From NCBI RefSeq assembly GCF_008107635.1, contig NZ_SDGZ01000015.1, positions 124,001-188,000 of the forward strand: a DNA stretch of 64,000 bases, read 5' to 3'. The notes under the pieces were generated by a model. That model was not told the DNA's origin. It did no database searches and worked only from the letters and a program-made list of their open reading frames with translations. How positions within the stretch are numbered: position 1 is the stretch's first letter; each line of letters begins with the position of its first letter. Positions 43,685 to 52,229 of this stretch are shown here, one piece after another. This stretch comes from Weissella muntiaci. Its GTDB lineage: Bacteria; Bacillota; Bacilli; Lactobacillales; Lactobacillaceae. A program made the position numbers and the translations under genes.

Positions 43685-44857
43685 TTATTTACGAACATGG
43701 CGTCCGTGCATCAAATAGTAGGCAGCTAATACAAGAACTACCAAACCGGCCGCAAGATAATAAATATTTGCATAGCCAACCAAAGGCAAAATAAATCCTA
43801 ATGCAAACGGTCCAACTCCAACACCCATATCGAAAAGTCCATAGAAAGTTGAGGTTGCTGCCCCAATTCGCTCAGGCGCAGAATGACGAATTGCAATTGC
43901 TTGACCAAAAGGTGAGAATGTCCCAAATCCAAGACCGACAAAAGCTGCTCCAAGAAGCAGTTCCCAACTCGAACTTGCCCAACCAGTCAAAATCAATCCA
44001 ATCATAAAGAGCACCATTGCAGGGTATAACACATAGTTATCGCCCTTTTCATCAAAAATCCGGCCAGTAAACGGACGTGAGACTAATGCCATCAGTGCGT
44101 ACACTACATAGTAAAGTGATCCGGCCGTAACCAAATGGGTCTGTGTTGTATATGACGCTAAGAAAGTCACAATACTTGCATAAGCTACACCAATCAACAA
44201 AGCAATGATCGAGATTGGCAAAGCAGTCTTCTCAAACAACGCGCCCGATTTCTTCGATTGCGCTGGCTTTTTGGTTGTCGCGTGCTGAAACTTGGGAATC
44301 TTAATGAAAAATGCCCCAACCGTTCCTAAAATAAGGATTGTGGTTGCCAAAGAAAGCAACGCCTCATAGCCAGCCAATTGATAGATAAATATACTCAAAA
44401 ATGGTCCAATTGCGGATGCCATCGTCACTGATAATGCATAGTAACCAATTCCTTCACCTTGTCGTGATAAAGGCACCAATTGTCCGGCCAATGTTCCGGC
44501 AATCGTTGAAGCAATTCCAAAGCCAAAACCATGAACCAAACGCAATACTGCCAATAAAGCCACATTACTCGTGACAAAATAAAGAAGCGTTGTTACTAGA
44601 TAGAAAGCAGTTCCCCAAATTAGCAAGCGCTTTTGATCCAATTTTGCCAACATCTTACCTGTCCATAGTCGACCAGCAAAGCCACCCACGATGAAAATAC
44701 CTGACAACAATCCGGCAATTCCAGCGCTAGCATGGAATTGACTGGTTGCAACTAACTCCATAATCACTGTCAATAAATAAAATACTAAATAAAAGGCAAA
44801 GTTGAGCCCCATATTTAAAACAAACGTTCCTGTCCATAGTCGTTCTTTACCCGACAT
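43685..44857 (-). CDS. MFS transporter
   Basis: A 390-residue, 12-helix carrier. GFAGRLWTGKMLAKLDQKRLLIWG is MFS motif A, and HGFGFGIASTIAGTLAGQLVP is the helix 5 motif of small-molecule exporters. It is of the DHA1-like size class; substrate unknown. A terminator-like hairpin sits in its 5' leader (44881-44918), directly before the ribosome binding site, so premature termination may control it. Confidence 0.85.
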   Translation of the reverse strand: MSGKERLWTGTFVLNMGLNFAFYLVFYLLTVIMELVATSQFHASAGIAGLLSGIFIVGGFAGRLWTGKMLAKLDQKRLLIWGTAFYLVTTLLYFVTSNVALLAVLRLVHGFGFGIASTIAGTLAGQLVPLSRQGEGIGYYALSVTMASAIGPFLSIFIYQLAGYEALLSLATTILILGTVGAFFIKIPKFQHATTKKPAQSKKSGALFEKTALPISIIALLIGVAYASIVTFLASYTTQTHLVTAGSLYYVVYALMALVSRPFTGRIFDEKGDNYVLYPAMVLFMIGLILTGWASSSWELLLGAAFVGLGFGTFSPFGQAIAIRHSAPERIGAATSTFYGLFDMGVGVGPFALGFILPLVGYANIYYLAAGLVVLVLAAYYLMHGRHVRK

Positions 44858-44880
44858 ACAATTCCTCTTTCTTCCAACAA

Positions 44881-44918
44881 AAAATGGCTAAACTTTGATC
44901 AAGTTCGGCCATTTTTTA
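44881..44918 (-). promoter_or_regulatory. Terminator-like hairpin in the 5' leader of the MFS gene
   Basis: On the minus strand AAAAAATGGC and GCCATTTTTT arms, with an inner AACTT/AAGTT stem, close 24 bases upstream of the start. The Ohr transcript already has its own terminator at 45110-45143, so this hairpin is surplus unless it is an attenuator. The rest of 44919-45109 has no coding frame that I trust. Confidence 0.5.
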
Positions 44919-45109
44919 AAGCGACTACATCCTCTGTTGTGAATTTACTCAACCATGTCAAGCATCCAACAATATCAGTTCAGCTGATGTAAAGATTTTC
45001 AATTACACCAGTTTTTTGGCCCTCTGCCAAAAACAATTTAAAAACAACCTTACTAGTCTATCACAATCTACCCCTGCTTCGCCACTGCTCTGTATCCTTT
45101 ATGTACTTA

Positions 45110-45143
45110 AAAACCCCTCGGTCTGAAGCCACCAAGGGGTTTT
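45110..45143 (-). terminator. Terminator of the OsmC/Ohr gene
   Basis: AAAACCCCT and AGGGGTTTT with an inner GGT/ACC stem, just past the stop at 45149. Confidence 0.75.
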
Positions 45144-45148
45144 GTTTA

Positions 45149-45586
45149 TTAATTCAAGCTTGCTTCTAAGGTTATCTTTACCCCACTTAAAGCCTTTGAG
45201 ACAGGACAAGTATCCTTAACTACGTTTGCCAACTTTTGAAAATCTTCTGGGGTGATACCGTCAATCTTGCAATGGTTTTTAAGCTGAATCTGGGTGATTT
45301 CGGGCCCATTAGCCGTGATTGCAAACGTGACATTTGCTTGCGTATCAATACTCTCCGCCTTCAATCCTTGCTCGCCTAGAACCATCGAAAATGCCATGCT
45401 AAAACATGCGGCATGCGCAGCACCTAATAATTCTTCTGGTGTTGTAATGCTAGCGCTATGCTCTGCACGCGCCTTAAAATTATACGGTGTCTCTGTTAAT
45501 ACCTGCGACGAGTCCAAACTAATCAAACCTAAGCCATGCTCTAGGTCGCCCTGCCATTGTGCTGATGCTGTCGATACGTTTGCCAT
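45149..45586 (-). CDS. OsmC/Ohr family peroxiredoxin-like protein
   Basis: A 145-residue thiol peroxidase fold. The start at 45586 (MANVSTASAQWQGDLEHG) follows GAGGAG at 8 bases. Both redox cysteines are visible: AAHAACFSMAFS and DTCPVSKALSG. The sequence is closer to the OsmC branch than to Ohr in its first half. The likely role is reduction of organic hydroperoxides. A cre-like TGTAAGCGCTTTA lies upstream (45671-45683). Confidence 0.9.
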   Translation of the reverse strand: MANVSTASAQWQGDLEHGLGLISLDSSQVLTETPYNFKARAEHSASITTPEELLGAAHAACFSMAFSMVLGEQGLKAESIDTQANVTFAITANGPEITQIQLKNHCKIDGITPEDFQKLANVVKDTCPVSKALSGVKITLEASLN

Positions 45587-45670
45587 AATTCTCACTCCTC
45601 TATGCTCATCATAATCATCATCAATAACAATTTATTGATTACTGAAAGTATAAGTCATATCAGAATTTAA

Positions 45671-45683
45671 TGTAAGCGCTTTA
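45671..45683. promoter_or_regulatory. Candidate cre site upstream of the OsmC gene
   Basis: TGTAAGCGCTTTA matches 12 of 14 cre positions and lies about 85 bases before the start. Confidence 0.4.
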
Positions 45684-45692
45684 TATTATCAA

Positions 45693-45720
45693 CGAAAAAA
45701 GGTGGCCTCAAGCCACCTAG
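45693..45720 (-). terminator. Terminator of the two-component system
   Basis: AGGTGGCTTGAGGCCACCTTTTTT-type hairpin on the minus strand, immediately after the histidine kinase stop. Confidence 0.8.
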
Positions 45721-45727
45721 TTTCTAA

Positions 45728-46840
45728 TTACGCTTCTTGATCTTGCAAAGGTAAACGAATTATAAAAGTCGTTAATTCCGCATTTGACTCTGCTCTCACT
45801 GAGCCACCGTGCGCTTCAACCACACTGCTAACAATCGCCAAACCGAGGCCAGTTCCACCAGTTTTAGTATTCCGTGAACTCTCTACACGATAGAAGCGGT
45901 CGAAAAGTCGATCAACTGATTCTGCCGGGATTTGTTCACCATTGTTAGCAATCCGAACTTCGACAACACGCCCATCATCAACAATTTTTGCTGCTAAACG
46001 AATGAAGGTTGCTCCGTCACCATATTTGAGCGCATTTGCAATCAAATTCATAAATACGCGTGCCAAACGATCTGGATCACCAGTCATCTCAATCGTTGAA
46101 GGATTTGTCACCGCCGAGATAACCACATCCTTATTCCGCGCTTCCAATTCATAATTGACTGCCAATTGCTGTAACATTGCTGCTAAATCAAGTGGTGCCC
46201 AATGTAATTGAAAATCGACTTGGCGCACTTGCGTATAGTCAAATAGATCTTCAACCAACGATTTCATTTGTCCCGCCTTATTATAGGCAATATCAGCATA
46301 CTTGGCCATTTCCTGGCGTGGTAATTTACCGTCCACATCATTTTCAATCAATCCTAAATAACCTAAGATTGAAGTAAGCGGGGTACGCAAGTCATGCGAG
46401 ACATTTGTTATCATCTCATCTTTAGATCGCTCTATCGCACGTTCCTCAGCCATTGCCGTTTGTGCTGAATCGAAGACATTATTGATTGCGCCTGTTAGTG
46501 GCCGTAGGCGCCAGCCGTACTTATTTACTGTCAGCCCTGTGCTTTTTGTTTCACGTGCGTGGACTTCTAACTGTCTAACTTCATCAGCCAATTTAATCAG
46601 CAACACTTGACTGTAAAATTCACGGACAAATATTAGCCATATTAAACAAACGATACCACCAACCGCCAGGACAGTCATTGGGTCATGTTGCCAACTGATC
46701 AACAATTGATGTAATAACAATTCTGACTGCCACCGACGTTCGAGCACCAACAACACGCCAACACCCGCAAAAACAAAAAGCAGGGCCGAAACAAAGGTTT
46801 TGACCCAAAAAATCAGCCAAGCAATTCTACTTTGTTGCAT
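45728..46840 (-). CDS. Sensor histidine kinase (VanS-like)
   Basis: A 370-residue kinase with two N-terminal membrane helices separated by only about 35 residues, so there is almost no extracellular sensor; the signal may be sensed in the membrane. The H-box is ITNVSHDLRTPLTSILGYL; the N, G1, F and G2 boxes are NLIANALKYG, RIANNGEQIP, LFDRFYRVESSR and GTGLGLAIV. Downstream partner of the response regulator in the same transcript. RBS AGGAG. Confidence 0.9.
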   Translation of the reverse strand: MQQSRIAWLIFWVKTFVSALLFVFAGVGVLLVLERRWQSELLLHQLLISWQHDPMTVLAVGGIVCLIWLIFVREFYSQVLLIKLADEVRQLEVHARETKSTGLTVNKYGWRLRPLTGAINNVFDSAQTAMAEERAIERSKDEMITNVSHDLRTPLTSILGYLGLIENDVDGKLPRQEMAKYADIAYNKAGQMKSLVEDLFDYTQVRQVDFQLHWAPLDLAAMLQQLAVNYELEARNKDVVISAVTNPSTIEMTGDPDRLARVFMNLIANALKYGDGATFIRLAAKIVDDGRVVEVRIANNGEQIPAESVDRLFDRFYRVESSRNTKTGGTGLGLAIVSSVVEAHGGSVRAESNAELTTFIIRLPLQDQEA

Positions 46841-46861
46841 CCCTACTCTCCTATATTTAAT

Positions 46862-47551
46862 TTACAGAACTTCAATTTTGTAGCCAACACCCCATACCGT
46901 CTGGACAACTTGATTGCCACCAGTTGCGGCCTCCAACTTGTCTCGTAGATGTGAGACGTGGACCATCACCGTCTTAGCTGAAACAACTGATTCTTGTTGC
47001 CAAACACGTTCAAAGATATCGTCAGCTGAGAATACCCGATTTGGATGTGATGCTAACAAATAAAGAATTCCAAACTCAAGGGCTGTCAAACCAACATCTG
47101 AACCATCGGCTGTTTTAACTTCATGACTGTCTTTATTAATTGTCAAAGCCCCAATATCCAAAACTTCTGGCGTGATTTGTTGCATTGCGTTCGTTGAACG
47201 ACGTAGCAAAGCGCGAACACGTGCCATTACTTCCAATGGATTGAAAGGCTTCGTCACATAATCATCAGCACCAGTAATCAAACCTTGAATCTTATCCATC
47301 GCGCCTGACTTAGCAGACAACAACAAAATCGGCACAGGATTGTCCTTACGCACTTCTTTAACAACTTCAGTACCATTCATCTCGGGCATCATAATATCTA
47401 AAATTACAAGACCGATATCTGGAGTCGTTCGCAAATGCATCATTGCTTCCTTACCATCACTGGCAATCACTGGTTCATAGCCTTCATTTTTCACATAAAT
47501 CTCGAGGAGTTCAGCAATCTCGTGATCATCATCTACAATCAAAATTTTCAT
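46862..47551 (-). CDS. Response regulator, OmpR/PhoB family (VanR-like)
   Basis: A 229-residue regulator: receiver domain with VDDDHE, phosphorylation site VILDIMMPEM and KPF, then a winged-helix domain (LTALEFGILYLLASHPNRVFSADDIFERVW). The sequence GADDYVTKPFNPLEVMARVRALLRR is shared with VanR-type regulators, though no glycopeptide-resistance genes are nearby. It lies at the 3' part of the rsmG-par-ychF gene run. Confidence 0.92.
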   Translation of the reverse strand: MKILIVDDDHEIAELLEIYVKNEGYEPVIASDGKEAMMHLRTTPDIGLVILDIMMPEMNGTEVVKEVRKDNPVPILLLSAKSGAMDKIQGLITGADDYVTKPFNPLEVMARVRALLRRSTNAMQQITPEVLDIGALTINKDSHEVKTADGSDVGLTALEFGILYLLASHPNRVFSADDIFERVWQQESVVSAKTVMVHVSHLRDKLEAATGGNQVVQTVWGVGYKIEVL

Positions 47552-47568
47552 TGTTTCGCCCTTTCAGT

Positions 47569-48294
47569 CTAACGATTTCTTGGCCGACGTGTTCCGCCCA
47601 AAAAGCCTCCAACGATTTTAGTCCGTGCCCGCCAATAACGGAAGGCAAAGAATGTGATCGCAGCCAGTACAAGGTAAACCCAGCCTGGCATAATTGGATT
47701 CACAGCGGCTGGTAGACCTGCCAACAGCAAGTATAGGCCAAACCATGCCACGAATAGTAATGCAGCTCCTAAGAATTTCACAATTCTCGAACCACCCTTA
47801 GCAGCTAAGAACTTAGTTGCCAATGAGAAGAAGATTGCTCCAAAGACGGCCGTACCAATCAATGACGTTAATCCTGCCGCCCCGGCTGATTCACGTGAAA
47901 CATTGCTACTAAATGCCAACATAAAGCCAAACATGACCATGAATAACATTCCAAACGCCATCGCGTTATCTAATACTAACTGCCAAAATGGATGAGCCGC
48001 ATAAATTTGGTTTGGCGTTAAGCCTTCCTCTTCAACGGCAACCTGCTTGGCCAAGCCAAGAGCCTGAGCCGGCGTTCCAAACATTTGTCTAGCTGTCTGA
48101 CCACTCTTTTGGCCTTCCAATAACTGTGCTTGAATCTTCATTGCTAGTTCAGCCTGTCCCGGCTCAGTTGCCAATTCAACCACTTGATGCATAAAGAGCT
48201 GGTTCCGATTGGTTAATCCAGAGTTTGCCAGCTCAGCCCGACTTGGTAACTCGGGAGTGGTCGCTTGTTCGTTTACTTCAGTCATATCTTCCAT
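47569..48294 (-). CDS. DUF1129 membrane protein
   Basis: A 241-residue protein with an N-terminal soluble helical region (residues 1-95) and five to six membrane helices. The downstream ATG at 48285 (MTEVNEQ) has better spacing to AAGGGAG than 48294. It starts 6 bases after ychF ends and 17 bases before the response regulator, so it belongs to the same transcript. Function unknown. Confidence 0.8.
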   Translation of the reverse strand: MEDMTEVNEQATTPELPSRAELANSGLTNRNQLFMHQVVELATEPGQAELAMKIQAQLLEGQKSGQTARQMFGTPAQALGLAKQVAVEEEGLTPNQIYAAHPFWQLVLDNAMAFGMLFMVMFGFMLAFSSNVSRESAGAAGLTSLIGTAVFGAIFFSLATKFLAAKGGSRIVKFLGAALLFVAWFGLYLLLAGLPAAVNPIMPGWVYLVLAAITFFAFRYWRARTKIVGGFLGGTRRPRNR

Positions 48295-48300
48295 GCTCCC

Positions 48301-49404
48301 TTATACATTAAAGCGGAATTCGATAATATCACCATCTTGGACGGCGTATTCCTTACCTTCAGAGCGCCAACGTCCAGCCTCTTTAATTGCCTTCATTGTC
48401 TCATATTTATCCAAATCATCAAAAGCGACTGTTTCGGCACGAATAAATCCACGTTCAAAATCGGTGTGAATAACTCCAGCCGCCTGAGGAGCTTTAAAAC
48501 CAGCTCGGAAAGTCCAGGCGCGGGTTTCCTTACCCCCAGCAGTAAAGAACGTCCGTAAATCCAACAAGTGATAGGCTGAACGAATCAAACGATTCAATCC
48601 AGGTTCTGTAATCCCTTGCAATTCCATAAACTCAGCCTTATCCTCGTCGTCCATACCAGCAATTTCTTCTTCTGCTCGAGCTGAGATCCCGATCACATCA
48701 GCTCCTTCAGCTGCAGCAAATGTTTTAATTTGCTGGAAGTACTTTGACGCTTCTGGATCAGCCATATCGTCTTCAGCCACGTTTGCTACGTATAATGTAG
48801 GTTTAGAAGTCAACAGGAACAAACCACGGACAATCTTTTGCTCTTCATCATCCCAATCAATTGAACGAGCTGGTTTACCGGCCTCTAGAGTTGGCTTTAA
48901 TTGCTCCAACACTTTAAATTCAGCAATCGCATCCTTATCCTTGGCTGTTTTTGCCATTTTCTCGACCCGTGCATAACGTTTCTCAACTGCCTCAAGATCC
49001 GCCAAAACAAGTTCTGTATTGATGGTATCGATGTCGTCAAGTGGATCAATCACTCCATTAACGTGTGTAATATCATCATCATCAAATGCTCGAACTACAT
49101 GCACAATTGCGTTCACCTGACGAATATTTTCCAGGAACTTATTACCAAGACCTTCACCCTTTGAAGCTCCCTTAACAATTCCAGCAATATCTGTGAATTC
49201 AAAAGTTGTTGGGACAACCTTATCGGCAGGGATCAATTCTTGAATACGCGTCAACCGCGCATCAGGAACTTCAACCATGCCAACATTTGGCTCAATTGTT
49301 GCGAAAGGATAGTTAGCCATTTCGGCCCCAGCCTTTGTGATTGCGTTAAATAATGTTGATTTACCAACATTTGGTAAACCAACAATTCCTGCTGTAAGTG
49401 CCAC
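48301..49404 (-). CDS. ychF: Redox-regulated ribosome-binding ATPase YchF/Ola1
   Basis: A 367-residue Obg-family P-loop protein. The GTG start at 49404 gives the family-standard [23 protein letters not shown] with AAGGTG 6 bases upstream. The G4 motif reads NVAE as in ATP-preferring YchF, and a C-terminal TGS domain ([19 protein letters not shown]) is complete. Confidence 0.95.
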   Translation of the reverse strand: MALTAGIVGLPNVGKSTLFNAITKAGAEMANYPFATIEPNVGMVEVPDARLTRIQELIPADKVVPTTFEFTDIAGIVKGASKGEGLGNKFLENIRQVNAIVHVVRAFDDDDITHVNGVIDPLDDIDTINTELVLADLEAVEKRYARVEKMAKTAKDKDAIAEFKVLEQLKPTLEAGKPARSIDWDDEEQKIVRGLFLLTSKPTLYVANVAEDDMADPEASKYFQQIKTFAAAEGADVIGISARAEEEIAGMDDEDKAEFMELQGITEPGLNRLIRSAYHLLDLRTFFTAGGKETRAWTFRAGFKAPQAAGVIHTDFERGFIRAETVAFDDLDKYETMKAIKEAGRWRSEGKEYAVQDGDIIEFRFNV

Positions 49405-49421
49405 TTTGTTCACCTTTTTCT

Positions 49422-49619
49422 CTAGTTTTCTTGGTCAGCTTTCCGCAAAACCTTTTTTAAACGTTTATTAAAATCATTTCTAAGCATTGTAACTTGATGA
49501 CCACATCCTTGACACTCCAAGCGAATCTCCATTCCCATTCGCTTGATTTCCCATTCATTGGCACCACAAGCATGCGGTTTCTTCATCATTACAATGTCGT
49601 GTAAATCATATTCTATCAT
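49422..49619 (-). CDS. DUF951 protein
   Basis: A 65-residue protein with zinc-binding residues in HACGANEWEIKRMG and LECQGCGHQVTM, the conserved DUF951 pattern. It lies between parB and ychF, an arrangement conserved in Firmicutes. AAGGA precedes the ATG. Function unknown. Confidence 0.93.
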   Translation of the reverse strand: MIEYDLHDIVMMKKPHACGANEWEIKRMGMEIRLECQGCGHQVTMLRNDFNKRLKKVLRKADQEN

Positions 49620-49631
49620 TGTAAATCCTTA

Positions 49632-50525
49632 TTAATCATCAAAGGAAAGATCCAAGATCTGGAAAATCCGATCCAAATCATCATTTGACAGATAATTGAT
49701 CTCAATCTTTCCAGCACCCTTGCGATTTCGTGTGACATTAACCTTAGTACCAAATTTATCTTCAAGTGCACTCGTTGTTGCCTTGATAAAACTGGCATTC
49801 TCAGGTTGCTTCTTTAGTCGATTATCATCCGCTTGTTCATTCAATTGATTAACCAACTGCTCAACTTGACGGACGGTCATTCCTTCAGCAACGGCACGCT
49901 TTGCAACTGGCAAAATGCGTCGCTTATTATGGAGTCCTAATAACGTCCGTGCCTGCCCCATCGAAAGCTCACCGGCGTCCAATAATTCCTTGACCTCATC
50001 TGGTAAATTCAGCAAACGCAAGAAATTTGCTACAACCGAACGAGCTTTACCTAAACGCTTCGCAACCTGCTCCTGCGTCAAATGCAGTGTATCGATCATT
50101 GATCGGTATGCCTGAGCCTCTTCAAGTGGTGATAGATTCTCACGTTGCAAGTTTTCCAAAATCGCTGCCTGCATCATTACATCATCATCGTATTTGCGTA
50201 CAATTGCCGGAATATCGTTTAAGCTCGCAAGTTGTGCTGCACGCCACCGACGCTCGCCGGCCAAAATCTGGTACTTGGCATTGTCCTTAGGATCATGTCG
50301 CACAATAATTGGTTGCAAAACGCCATTTTCTTCAATTGACTTTGCCAGTTCTGCCAACGCCGCTTCATCAAAGACGTGACGTGGTTGAAAGGGATTTGCC
50401 GTTACCTTAGTCAAGGAAAGATGACGAATTGTATCATTACTTGCCGCCGTTGTATCAACGCCTTGTTCAGCAAAAAGGGCACCTAGACCGCCACCCAGTG
50501 CTGATTTTTTCTTACTTGTCACCAT
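49632..50525 (-). CDS. parB: Chromosome partitioning protein ParB
   Basis: A 297-residue CTPase/DNA-clamp protein for chromosome segregation. The start at 50525 (MVTSKKKSALGGGLGALF) overlaps parA by 14 bases. Motifs are LAELAKSIEENGVLQPIIVR, AGERRWRAAQLA (CTP binding) and the parS-binding helix-turn-helix LTQEQVAKRLGKARSVVANFLRLL. ParB loads at parS sites; parS-like sequences lie at 52074-52095 and 46547-46557. Confidence 0.95.
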   Translation of the reverse strand: MVTSKKKSALGGGLGALFAEQGVDTTAASNDTIRHLSLTKVTANPFQPRHVFDEAALAELAKSIEENGVLQPIIVRHDPKDNAKYQILAGERRWRAAQLASLNDIPAIVRKYDDDVMMQAAILENLQRENLSPLEEAQAYRSMIDTLHLTQEQVAKRLGKARSVVANFLRLLNLPDEVKELLDAGELSMGQARTLLGLHNKRRILPVAKRAVAEGMTVRQVEQLVNQLNEQADDNRLKKQPENASFIKATTSALEDKFGTKVNVTRNRKGAGKIEINYLSNDDLDRIFQILDLSFDD

Positions 50526-51282
50526 GGGCCAACAAAACCTCCTCTGCCAAATCAGTATAAACCTCAGCCCCCTTGGACTTTGGATCATAATCAATAATTG
50601 CCATACCATGTGATGGCGCTTCAGACAAACGGACGTTTCTTGGAATAAAGGTATCGTAAACCTTGTCACCAAAATATTCACGAACGTTATCAACAACTTC
50701 ATTTGATAGATTGGTCCGGCCATCAACCATCGTCATCAAAACCCCTTCAATTTCCAGGTCAGGGTTATAAAAACTTTGTACTTGTTTAACCGTATTCAAC
50801 AACTGACCCAACCCTTCCAAAGCATAATACTCAGCCTGGACAGGAATCAGGATACTATCAGCTGCCGTGAAGGAATTAATCGTAATCACCCCGATTGCAG
50901 GTGGATTATCAATCAATACATAGTCATAGGCATCGCGAATATCCTTCAGGGCATTCTTCAGACGCATCTCGCGCGCCATGGCTGGGGCTAGTTCAAGTTC
51001 GGCTCCCGCCAATCGAATCGTTGCTGGGACAATCTCCATCCCAGCATGCGAAGTTGGCAAGATTACATTTTTCATTGGCTCATCATGAACTAATACATCA
51101 TAGATATCCTTTTCAATCGTTGATTTTTGAATACCAGACCCACTAGTTGCGTTACCTTGGGCATCAGTATCAACAATCAGGACTTTTTTACCCTTAGTAG
51201 CCAAGGATGCTGCCAAATTAACGGTTGTCGTGGTTTTACCAACGCCACCCTTTTGATTTGCCAAAGCAATTACTATTCCCAT
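50512..51282 (-). CDS. parA: Chromosome partitioning ATPase ParA (Soj)
   Basis: A 256-residue deviant Walker A ATPase (KGGVGKTTTTVNLAASLA, then VDTDAQGNAT). It works with ParB in origin segregation and initiation control. It starts 9 bases downstream of rsmG; RBS AGGAGG. Confidence 0.95.
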   Translation of the reverse strand: MGIVIALANQKGGVGKTTTTVNLAASLATKGKKVLIVDTDAQGNATSGSGIQKSTIEKDIYDVLVHDEPMKNVILPTSHAGMEIVPATIRLAGAELELAPAMAREMRLKNALKDIRDAYDYVLIDNPPAIGVITINSFTAADSILIPVQAEYYALEGLGQLLNTVKQVQSFYNPDLEIEGVLMTMVDGRTNLSNEVVDNVREYFGDKVYDTFIPRNVRLSEAPSHGMAIIDYDPKSKGAEVYTDLAEEVLLAHGDK

Positions 51283-51291
51283 GTTTTCCTC

Positions 51292-52011
51292 CTATAATGG
51301 CTTACGCACGGGATCACCCGGCTTACGTGGATACTTGTTCGGTGTATTCTTAACCTTATTAATAATAATGACTGAGCGCGGATCACCATTTGGCAGACTT
51401 ACGTCGATCTGCTCAGCAATTTTCCCACCTAAAATCGTGATCGCTTGATTTGCTTCGGCAAGCTCATCATCTGCCTGACTACCCTTCATTGCCAACAAGG
51501 CACCGCCTTTTTTAACAAATGGTAAGGTCAGCTCACCTAGCACATTCAATCGTGCCAAGGCACGCGCTGTGACCAAGTCATATTTTTCACGTGCTGGAGA
51601 TGTTTTACCACCAAACTCTTCTGCCCGCGCGTGCTCCACATGGACGCCTTCAAGCCCCAATTCCGAGACTAACTCGCGTAAGAAATTAATCCGTTTGTTT
51701 AACGCATCAATGATTGTAATTTCCAACTGCGGAAAAGCTATTTTTAATGGTAATGACGGAAAACCAGCACCAGCGCCAACATCGATCATTCGTAAAGGCT
51801 CCGTCTGTAGTGCAGGATAGGCCCAAGCCAAGGTCAATGAGTCATAGAAGTGCTTCAAATAAACCTCATTCATCGCGGTAATCGCCGTTAAATTCATATG
51901 TTCATTCACAGCAACCAAACGTTGATAGTATTGCTGATACTGTGCCATTTGTTGCGCACTCAATTCTACGTGATGTTCGCGTAAAGCCGCCGCAAATTCT
52001 TCTGGGGTCAT
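51292..52011 (-). CDS. rsmG: 16S rRNA (guanine527-N7)-methyltransferase
   Basis: A 239-residue methyltransferase. The start at 52011 (MTPEEFAAALREH) follows GGAGAG. The SAM-binding loop is DVGAGAGFPSLPLKIAFP, and TARALARLNVLGELTLPFVKKGG is also typical. rsmG upstream of parAB is the conserved origin-proximal order in Firmicutes, so this part of the window probably lies near oriC (inference). Confidence 0.94.
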   Translation of the reverse strand: MTPEEFAAALREHHVELSAQQMAQYQQYYQRLVAVNEHMNLTAITAMNEVYLKHFYDSLTLAWAYPALQTEPLRMIDVGAGAGFPSLPLKIAFPQLEITIIDALNKRINFLRELVSELGLEGVHVEHARAEEFGGKTSPAREKYDLVTARALARLNVLGELTLPFVKKGGALLAMKGSQADDELAEANQAITILGGKIAEQIDVSLPNGDPRSVIIINKVKNTPNKYPRKPGDPVRKPL

Positions 52012-52073
52012 TTTGTCTCTCCACATTATCTACAATTAAACTCAAGCATACCGCAAAAATAGCCTTATTTCAA

Positions 52074-52095
52074 TGTTTCACGGGAAATGTTTCAC
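52074..52095. promoter_or_regulatory. parS-like sequence upstream of rsmG-parAB
   Basis: TGTTTCACGGGAAATG matches 13 of 16 bases of the parS consensus TGTTTCACGTGAAACA, and a second half site TGTTTCAC follows at 52088-52095. The symmetry is imperfect, so binding is uncertain. Confidence 0.45.
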
Positions 52096-52151
52096 AAGTA
52101 TTCAAGGCATAAAAGGTACCTTTTCCCAAAATAACTTTTATCAAACTATTT

Positions 52152-52168
52152 ACTTACATTTCGTAAGT
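52152..52168 (+). promoter_or_regulatory. Palindromic operator in the hydrolase-dioxygenase promoter
   Basis: ACTTAC-ATTTC-GTAAGT is a perfect inverted repeat just upstream of a -10 like TATTAT (52170-52175). Thiol-stress repressors such as MhqR and YodB use palindromes of this class; no such gene is in the window. Confidence 0.5.
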
Positions 52169-52229
52169 GTTATTATGTTAGTAAGATCTAAAAAAATTAA
52201 GTTAGCAAATATCCTATGGAGGTCGTTAT

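Noticed and set aside
44858..45109. T-box or known riboswitch in the MFS leader
   Set aside because: The T-box core GGTGGNACCGCG is absent and I could not match any known aptamer core; only a terminator-like hairpin is supported.
46862..47551. A glycopeptide-resistance (van) locus from the VanR/VanS resemblance
   Set aside because: No vanH, vanA/B or vanX homologues are nearby; the likeness is that of the general OmpR/EnvZ-type family.
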